Positions 51,849 to 57,476 of a stretch of DNA of 57,476 nt are shown one piece after another. The position numbers and the translations under genes were made by a program. This DNA is from Bacteroidia bacterium (GTDB lineage: Bacteria; Bacteroidota; Bacteroidia; AKYH767-A; OLB10). The notes beneath the pieces are model-generated. The model saw only the letters and a program-made list of their open reading frames with translations. It ran no database searches and was not told the DNA's origin. The DNA lies in assembly GCA_016788065.1 (NCBI GenBank), contig JAEUTI010000030.1, forward strand, positions 1-57,476. The letters run 5' to 3'. Position 1 is the stretch's first letter. The number at the start of each line of letters is the position of its first letter.

Positions 51849-54581
51849 TCACCTGACAACAATAATTGATTTTCGTTGAAGCTGATTTTGCTTATCGCGA
51901 AACTGAACAATGTAATTACCATTAGTGAGTTCACGTGGTAAATAGATTGGTTGATTAAAAGTGCCCGAAATTTCGCTGATCAACTTTGATGAAGAATCAA
52001 AAATAAGCAATTGCAAGCCCGATTCATCTGCTGAATTAGTTCCGATTATCAGATAATCCGTTACAGGATTTGGATAGATGTTCACACGTAGGTCAGAAGC
52101 AACATCCAATATTTTTGAAGTTATTTCATATGCTTCCAAACAGGTGTTGGTGATGGTCAGTTTTATTGTGCCATCTTCATCGCCCGGAATAACCAATAGA
52201 TGACCAGTTCCTTGTCCGCTTAATATGTCCCAACCTGCAGGCAATTTCCAGTTTAACTTAAATGCACCTGATGCACCAATAGCTGAAATGGTTATTGGAA
52301 CATTTGGCTTAATTATTTCCGGAACTTGAATTTCAACTGCTGTAAAATCGCGGTTGCATGGTTCTGTAACAGTTACCAAAATGGAATCGGAAGTCATACA
52401 ACCGTGTCCGTTAACATCTGTCATTATTAGACTCCAGGGACCTCCAATGCCTGCAATAGAAGCATCAAATAGATTGCTGCCTACCACACCCGCACCCGAA
52501 AAGGTTGCCATTCCGGTTGCTTCTAATACTACCGGTGATGCGTTTTGAGGAATGGTGAAATCAGAGGTGATAAATGATGTTGAAGGAGCTAAGAAACGGG
52601 TAATTTTAGCTGTGGCCGATGCAGTACATCCATGAACAGATGTATAAGTATAATTGTAATCTGTTGCTGAACCGGAGTATGGAACCAGTATATTGAAATT
52701 ACCACCGGCCGGTGATCCAACCGGGAATAAAGAAATTCCTTCACAACCTGAAATATCGGTTGCAGTAACAACCGGCAAAGCATGACGAATTATATTTACC
52801 GGCGCAGACGTGAAATTCAAACCGCAGCGATTTTCAGTTACCGTAAACAAACCCTGTTGATGTACAAATATTTCATTGGTATTGCCGGTAAAAATGGTAT
52901 TTCCATTCAGTTTCCAAACGTAGTTGGAACCTGGTAACCCTGTCGCCTTTAACAGGATGGAATCTCCCTCACAAAACTCAGGTGTGCTTGCTGTGTTAAT
53001 AGTTACAGGATCTGTACCGCTATTGCCAATGCCAACTGCCTTCCAGGCATTCAATACTGCTATATATTCCGGTGAACAACTACCGTACAAATCAATTGTT
53101 GCTTTCAGAGTGGCATCCCGAAAACTGTAGAAACCGGTGGAAGGTGTAGTATAACCAACCAGACTTTGATACACTATTTTAATTGCCTTCGCAGCCGATA
53201 TTCCGGTAATCTGATAAGAAGTACCATGATCATTGATTCCTGTGCCGCCCTGAGCCAGCAGGTAATACCAATAATTTATAAATCCGCTGTTGATATGAAC
53301 ACCGCCGTTATCACCTGTTCCATAATACCAAAATGTTCCCTGATAGGTATCGGGTTGATTAAATAAATTAGGATTTGAAATTGAACGGAGCGTTGTTCCC
53401 GAAGCTTCACCGATGGTCCAGTTTCCTGAAACTCCATTCGCATGTGATTCCAAAGCAACACCAAAAATATCGGCAATACCCTCGTTAATAATTCCGGGTT
53501 CGCCACTGTAATTCAGGTTTGCAGATTTTTGAATTAATCCATGCGTAAATTCATGCCCTGAAATATCTAATGTGGTGAGTGGAGTAGCAGTGGCATTACC
53601 TGACCCATAAACGACTGCAGAACCATTCCAGAATGCATTTAACAATCCCTGACCATAATTTAGGTAACTGATCAGTTTCATCCCATTATTATCGATGCTG
53701 TTACGGTTAAATTGCTGGTGCAAGAAGTCATAATAATTAACTGCGCAATAATGAGCATCGGCAGCATAACCACAACTTGATGCATTCCATGAATTATCGT
53801 AATCGGAGTAGGAGGAGACCTGCGAATAACCATTTTGAGAATTCAGATTTAATGTTTCAATTCCTTTTCCTTTGGTGGTATTTTTCAAAGTGAAATGTAC
53901 ACCGTCACTCCAGGTAGGTATACTTTTATTGCCATGATAAACTGTTTGTGCTGTCCCGACTACATCTGCAAAACACGATTTTTCAAATACATTTTCTAGT
54001 TGGTTGGTGCTGTAATCAACAGTTGCTTCATGTTGGTGCAAATCGTTGTGGAAACTAAAAATAATCCGGTATTTAAGCTTGTATGCCGATTGGTCATCTG
54101 TTCTCGACCATAAAACAAAGAGACTATCAATTACAATTTCCTGCGAATGATTTCGAAAATCGGGATTTGTTCGAAGTAATAATTCTTTAAATCGGTTTTG
54201 TTGGCTGGTTGTGTTATAACTTTCAGGCAAACCTGCCGGTTTAATAAACAAACCTTTGGCAGGAAGACCTGAAATTTCCTGATTCCCGGAGGTTTTCGCA
54301 TGGACTATGATTATTGCATTTTCGACAGGCACACCATCTATAAACTGCTGAAAACGATAATGTTGTGTATTGGTTAAATCTGTTTCAACATTAATAAACT
54401 CCCAGGTAGTTCCCGGTAGGATTTGCTTCCCTTGGTTGATTAACAATTGATTGATATTTAGACCAATAGCTGATGAGTTACCAGTTAGCATACGATTGTC
54501 GCCGGCATTGACACCAAAGCAACACACGGCCATTATCAACACCTGAAAAACAAGGAATTTTCTGATTATTACACGCATCAT
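51849..54581 (-). CDS. M4 (thermolysin-like) metalloprotease with T9SS sorting domain
   Basis: The 910-residue protein has a signal peptide (FLVFQVLIMAVCCFGVNA), an N-terminal FTP/PepSY propeptide (~40-200) and the catalytic domain (~215-520). The zinc motif is HEFTH (343-347), third ligand Glu367 in INEGIADIFG, and catalytic His429 in GGVHINSG. After it come Ig/PKD-like repeats (about 525-820) and a T9SS type A sorting domain (RVNIYPNPVTDYLIIG, PRELTNGNYIVQF). It probably digests extracellular protein for nutrition. Confidence 0.96.
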   Translation of the reverse strand: MMRVIIRKFLVFQVLIMAVCCFGVNAGDNRMLTGNSSAIGLNINQLLINQGKQILPGTTWEFINVETDLTNTQHYRFQQFIDGVPVENAIIIVHAKTSGNQEISGLPAKGLFIKPAGLPESYNTTSQQNRFKELLLRTNPDFRNHSQEIVIDSLFVLWSRTDDQSAYKLKYRIIFSFHNDLHQHEATVDYSTNQLENVFEKSCFADVVGTAQTVYHGNKSIPTWSDGVHFTLKNTTKGKGIETLNLNSQNGYSQVSSYSDYDNSWNASSCGYAADAHYCAVNYYDFLHQQFNRNSIDNNGMKLISYLNYGQGLLNAFWNGSAVVYGSGNATATPLTTLDISGHEFTHGLIQKSANLNYSGEPGIINEGIADIFGVALESHANGVSGNWTIGEASGTTLRSISNPNLFNQPDTYQGTFWYYGTGDNGGVHINSGFINYWYYLLAQGGTGINDHGTSYQITGISAAKAIKIVYQSLVGYTTPSTGFYSFRDATLKATIDLYGSCSPEYIAVLNAWKAVGIGNSGTDPVTINTASTPEFCEGDSILLKATGLPGSNYVWKLNGNTIFTGNTNEIFVHQQGLFTVTENRCGLNFTSAPVNIIRHALPVVTATDISGCEGISLFPVGSPAGGNFNILVPYSGSATDYNYTYTSVHGCTASATAKITRFLAPSTSFITSDFTIPQNASPVVLEATGMATFSGAGVVGSNLFDASIAGIGGPWSLIMTDVNGHGCMTSDSILVTVTEPCNRDFTAVEIQVPEIIKPNVPITISAIGASGAFKLNWKLPAGWDILSGQGTGHLLVIPGDEDGTIKLTITNTCLEAYEITSKILDVASDLRVNIYPNPVTDYLIIGTNSADESGLQLLIFDSSSKLISEISGTFNQPIYLPRELTNGNYIVQFRDKQNQLQRKSIIVVR

Positions 54582-54712
54582 AGTATTAATCTAAATTCAC
54601 AAGTGGTTGAATGTCGCCTGAATTTGACGAACTGCACCATTTTATAGGTCAATACCGCCTTTAGCACGATATAAAAGAGCGGGTTTGATTTCCGGAATTG
54701 ATACTGTAATCC

Positions 54713-54720
54713 TATATTTG
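54713..54720 (+). promoter_or_regulatory. -7 box TATATTTG upstream of the sterol-desaturase-family gene
   Basis: An exact TAnnTTTG box lies 25 bp before the ATG at 54746. A TTTG at 54684-54687 is 25 nt upstream, longer than the usual ~19-21 nt spacing, so only the -7 box is well supported. Confidence 0.4.
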
Positions 54721-54745
54721 TAAAGTCACAGGTCACTACTTTTAA

Positions 54746-55978
54746 ATGAAAGTTGATTATATAGCCCTTTCTATCCCTATTTTTTTCCTTCTAATAGGAA
54801 TTGAATTGCTGTATGGCGTGATTAAAAAAGTTAAGCTTTACAGACTTAATGACTCTATCACCAATATCAGTCTCGGCATCGGACAACAGGTGACGGGAGT
54901 TTTCATGAAAACTGCACTCTTTTTCGGGTATCTCTATCTTTATGAGAACTACCGGATAATGACACTGGAAAGCACTGTCCTTGTCTGGATTTTATTATTT
55001 ATTGGAGTCGATTTTTTCTACTATTGGTTTCACCGCTTAAGTCATGAAGTTAATGCCATGTGGGCAGCTCACATTGTGCATCATCAGAGTGAAGATTACA
55101 ACTTGTCGGTTGCTTTGCGACAATCGTGGCTGCAAAGTGCCTTTTCATGGGTGTTTTATTTACCACTTGCAATTTTAGGATTTGAACCTGTGATGTTTCT
55201 TACCATAAGTGCATTCAATACATTGTATCAATTCTGGATTCACACCAGAGTAATTAAGAAAATGGGGCCACTCGAACTCATTCTGAATACGCCTTCTCAC
55301 CATCGCGTTCACCATGGTTCAGATCCGAAATACATCGATAAAAATCATGCAGGAACCTTGATTATCTGGGATCGCATGTTTGGTACCTTTCAGCAGGAAG
55401 AAGAGGAGCCACATTATGGTATTACCACTCCGCTAAACAGCTGGAATCCGGTATGGGCAAATATGCATTATTGGAAAGACCTGGTTGATGAATCGAGACA
55501 GGTTAAAGGGATAAAAGATAAAATCCTCGTCTTCCTTAAACCTCCGGGTTGGTTTCCTGCTTATTTGGGTGGTTTCAAAGCACCAAAAGAAATTGACGAA
55601 ACACAGTATGTCAAATATGATACTAAATCCTTCAAAGCTATTCATGGTTACATCCTTTTTCAGTTTACCATAGTGCTTGGAGTGGCAACGTTATTTTTAT
55701 TCAATCAGCAAAACATGAATTGGTATCAGTCACTGGCAGTGGCATTGTTGCTTATTTTTTCATTGCTAATATTCGGTCAGTTGTTTGAAAACAGGAAACA
55801 TGGGGTGCAGATGGAATTGCTTCGATTATTATCGATGATTCCGGTTGCCTTGTTATTTATGAAAGAATCATTTTTTACAACGCTCCTTCCTGTAACTTTG
55901 GTTCTTGTTGTAATTTCATTGATCACCATACAACTCATTCTGGAAAGTACTTTCCGCACTAAAAACAGAACAATCTGA
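54746..55978 (+). CDS. Sterol-desaturase family membrane protein
   Basis: The 410-residue protein has ~8 transmembrane helices and histidine clusters of the fatty-acid hydroxylase/sterol desaturase superfamily: FYYWFHRLSHE, HIVHHQSEDYNLS and HRVHHGSDPKYIDKNHAG. It uses a di-iron centre to hydroxylate or desaturate a lipid. The substrate (fatty acid, sterol-like or carotenoid) is unknown. The C-terminal ~100 residues are additional transmembrane helices. Its stop overlaps the YhhN gene by one base (TGATG). Confidence 0.9.
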   Translation: MKVDYIALSIPIFFLLIGIELLYGVIKKVKLYRLNDSITNISLGIGQQVTGVFMKTALFFGYLYLYENYRIMTLESTVLVWILLFIGVDFFYYWFHRLSHEVNAMWAAHIVHHQSEDYNLSVALRQSWLQSAFSWVFYLPLAILGFEPVMFLTISAFNTLYQFWIHTRVIKKMGPLELILNTPSHHRVHHGSDPKYIDKNHAGTLIIWDRMFGTFQQEEEEPHYGITTPLNSWNPVWANMHYWKDLVDESRQVKGIKDKILVFLKPPGWFPAYLGGFKAPKEIDETQYVKYDTKSFKAIHGYILFQFTIVLGVATLFLFNQQNMNWYQSLAVALLLIFSLLIFGQLFENRKHGVQMELLRLLSMIPVALLFMKESFFTTLLPVTLVLVVISLITIQLILESTFRTKNRTI

Positions 55979-56712
55979 TGCAATCACTTTTATATCCGAG
56001 ATTCACATTTATTTATGCAATTCTTAGCATTCTGGTTATTGTCGCAGATGTGATGGACCTTACATGGACATATTACCTGACCAAGCCCATGGTTTTATTA
56101 TTGTTGTTTTTCTTTTACAGGATTCAAACCGGTGCTGTAGAAAATAAAACCTTCCGAAACCTGATGCTGACAGGCTTTATCTTCAGCGCTCTGGGAGATG
56201 CGTTACTGATGTTTGTGGAAATGGGGCAGCAGTACTTTATTGGTGGACTGGTAGCGTTTCTGATTGCGCACATCTGCTATACAGCAGGATTTATCAACGA
56301 CATATTCAGAAGCCGCCCCTGGAACCAGCATTGGGTACAGTTAGCACTCTCGACACTAGTTGTTGTTTATGGTGCTGAATTTTACATTTTAAACCGCTTC
56401 AGTTTTGATTCGCTTGCCATTCCTGTTATGATTTATTGCGCCGGAATTACCGTTATGGGAGTAAGCGCTGTAATGCGAGACCGCACCAAAAACTGGAGTG
56501 CTTATGTGACGGTTTGCATTGGAGCACTGTTTTTTATCATTTCCGACTCCCTGCTGGCCACAAACATGTTTGTCACCAAAATTCCATTTGCCGGTGAGTT
56601 AATTTTAAGTACCTATTTTCTTGCACAATACCTGATAGGAATAGGGACACTGGCGAAACTGAAAAATCAGAATTTGCCATTGCTGGGGAAGGCAGTGACT
56701 AGTGAGACCTGA
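55978..56712 (+). CDS. YhhN/TMEM86 family protein (lysoplasmalogenase-like)
   Basis: The 244-residue protein has about eight short transmembrane helices and the family core FSALGDALLMF, FLIAHICYTAGF, and late FFIISDSLLATNMF. TMEM86 in animals hydrolyses lysoplasmalogens; bacterial YhhN proteins are assigned to the family without direct proof in most cases. It is coupled to the sterol-desaturase-family gene by a 1-bp overlap, giving a two-gene lipid-remodelling unit. Confidence 0.9.
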   Translation: MQSLLYPRFTFIYAILSILVIVADVMDLTWTYYLTKPMVLLLLFFFYRIQTGAVENKTFRNLMLTGFIFSALGDALLMFVEMGQQYFIGGLVAFLIAHICYTAGFINDIFRSRPWNQHWVQLALSTLVVVYGAEFYILNRFSFDSLAIPVMIYCAGITVMGVSAVMRDRTKNWSAYVTVCIGALFFIISDSLLATNMFVTKIPFAGELILSTYFLAQYLIGIGTLAKLKNQNLPLLGKAVTSET

Positions 56713-57476
56713 AGCGTGCTTTAGCACTGCTTCAGGAGTGAACAGTGATCAGTACTTAGTGATCAGGTACTTGTTGAGTGTTCAGTGAAAATCACCGTCC
56801 TGAACGGAGTTGAATAGGCGCTGCCCTGAAAGTGCTGCTTTGAGCGTAGTCGAATGGGCGCCGCCCTGAGCGTAGTCGAATGGGTGCCGTGAAGCATGCT
56901 TCAGCTCTGCTTCAAGGGTGGTGATTTGATGATTCTTAATTTAAGTGTTTCTGTTCAGCAATTGAAATCCTTCTTAAAAAATGATTGTAGCGGAATTAAA
57001 AGTGATAAACACAAAATCAAAAAAATTAGTAACGGCATTAGCTTTCTATTTAGAGTTCAGTGTTTATCACTTTTAATTTGGAAGAATTATGTTTTTACCT
57101 ATAAATATGTTTGCTCAGGAAAATCTCTTTTCAACTTAAAAATAATTCATTTAAGATTGACTAACAAAAATTGAAAAGTGAAATATTATAAGGCTTGAAA
57201 CTAAAAATCTTTAATCTTTAATCCTTAATCCTTAATCCCTAATCCTTAATTCACTTCTCTCCCTCTCCAGCCCGAAATATTCCACGGAGGAAGATGCCGA
57301 TGCTGGAGAGGGCAGGGGTGAGGCGGAGTGAGAAGCAGAATGAGAATGAGAAAGGGGAAGAAACAGGAGCAGACTCAAAAACAGAAGGAGAAGGAGAAGA
57401 AATTTCCTATTGAGCGAGAATAAAAATTCCTTATTCCTTAATCCTTAATCCTTAATCCTTAATTGAATCTCTCCCT
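56713..57476. repeat. Gene-free region of REP-like, inverted and heptanucleotide repeats
   Basis: REP-like GAGCGTAGTCGAATGGG occurs twice near 56840 and 56868. A perfect 19-bp inverted repeat, AATTAAAAGTGATAAACAC (56994-57012) with its complement at 57060-57078, encloses 47 bp. Tandem ATCCTTA-type heptamers occur at 57207-57250 and 57427-57464, each followed by a CTCTCCCT sequence, with GAATGAGAATGAGAA at about 57339 between them and the 11-bp inverted repeat CCCTCTCCAGC / GCTGGAGAGGG (57261-57271 and 57302-57312). A 92-codon frame (56896-57174) reads across the inverted repeat and is not supported. Confidence 0.7.

Noticed and set aside
56896..57174. 92-codon frame near the right end
   Set aside because: It spans the perfect inverted repeat, has no recognisable motif and no promoter-like sequence.

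Overview
The window is chromosomal DNA of a member of the Bacteroidota, probably an uncultured environmental lineage. Supporting marks are several secreted proteins with type IX secretion (T9SS) C-terminal sorting domains, Bacteroidota-style -7 promoter boxes (TAnnTTTG) with few Shine-Dalgarno sites, and typical family members: a 472-residue OmpA protein with thrombospondin type 3 repeats, a MauG-type cytochrome c peroxidase lipoprotein, an LptF/LptG permease, paired deoxynucleoside kinases, a bacterial GH3 protein and a PolX/PHP protein. I cannot name a genus.

Layout. 1-3797: the 3' end of a CotH-like T9SS protein, then a tightly packed operon of lipoprotein, YwqK-like repeat protein, VTC-domain protein, DUF4956 membrane protein and DUF2490 outer-membrane protein. 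3798-8000: small hypothetical genes, a DUF4145 protein, a four-helix-bundle (S23/Avd-like) gene with a decayed tandem copy, and a degenerate GAATGA repeat field. 7988-17350: a roughly 9.4 kb integrative element in the 3' end of tRNA-Leu(UAA). It has near-identical 24-bp att repeats, matching paired TCCCCTGA repeats just inside both ends, a tyrosine integrase, an excisionase-like HTH protein, a possible Rep protein, a small phage-packaging-like (DUF5681-like) protein, and cargo. The cargo is a large membrane protein and an opposed three-gene operon (STAS-like plus HATPase fusion, DUF4325 protein, two-TM helical protein). 17329-17750: tRNA-Leu, tRNA-Gly(GCC) and decayed tRNA-Gly-like copies carrying palindromes.

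17862-56712: core housekeeping DNA. It includes mutS, a TrmH-family methyltransferase, ompA-like, dNK-folK, sppA, PolX-like, GH3, a second dNK, a T9SS repeat protein, LptF/G, two glycosyltransferases, ribBA, a thioredoxin/acetyltransferase cluster, pabA/trpG, a PNGase F-related T9SS protein, an acyl-CoA thioesterase, a TolB-like propeller fused to an amidohydrolase, DedA, a fatty-acid desaturase, cytochrome c peroxidase, an M4 metalloprotease, a sterol-desaturase-family protein and a YhhN protein. Between the glycosyltransferases and ribBA lies a 600-bp stretch with four hairpins sharing a TTACGG/TTATGG loop and a repeated linker. 56713-57476 is gene-free, with REP-like sequence, a perfect 19-bp inverted repeat and heptanucleotide arrays.

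The best candidates for something undescribed are the integrative element as a possible Bacteroidota phage satellite, its HATPase/STAS/DUF4325/TM cargo operon, and the TTACGG hairpin array. Family calls come from reading translated sequence by eye; no database search was run.
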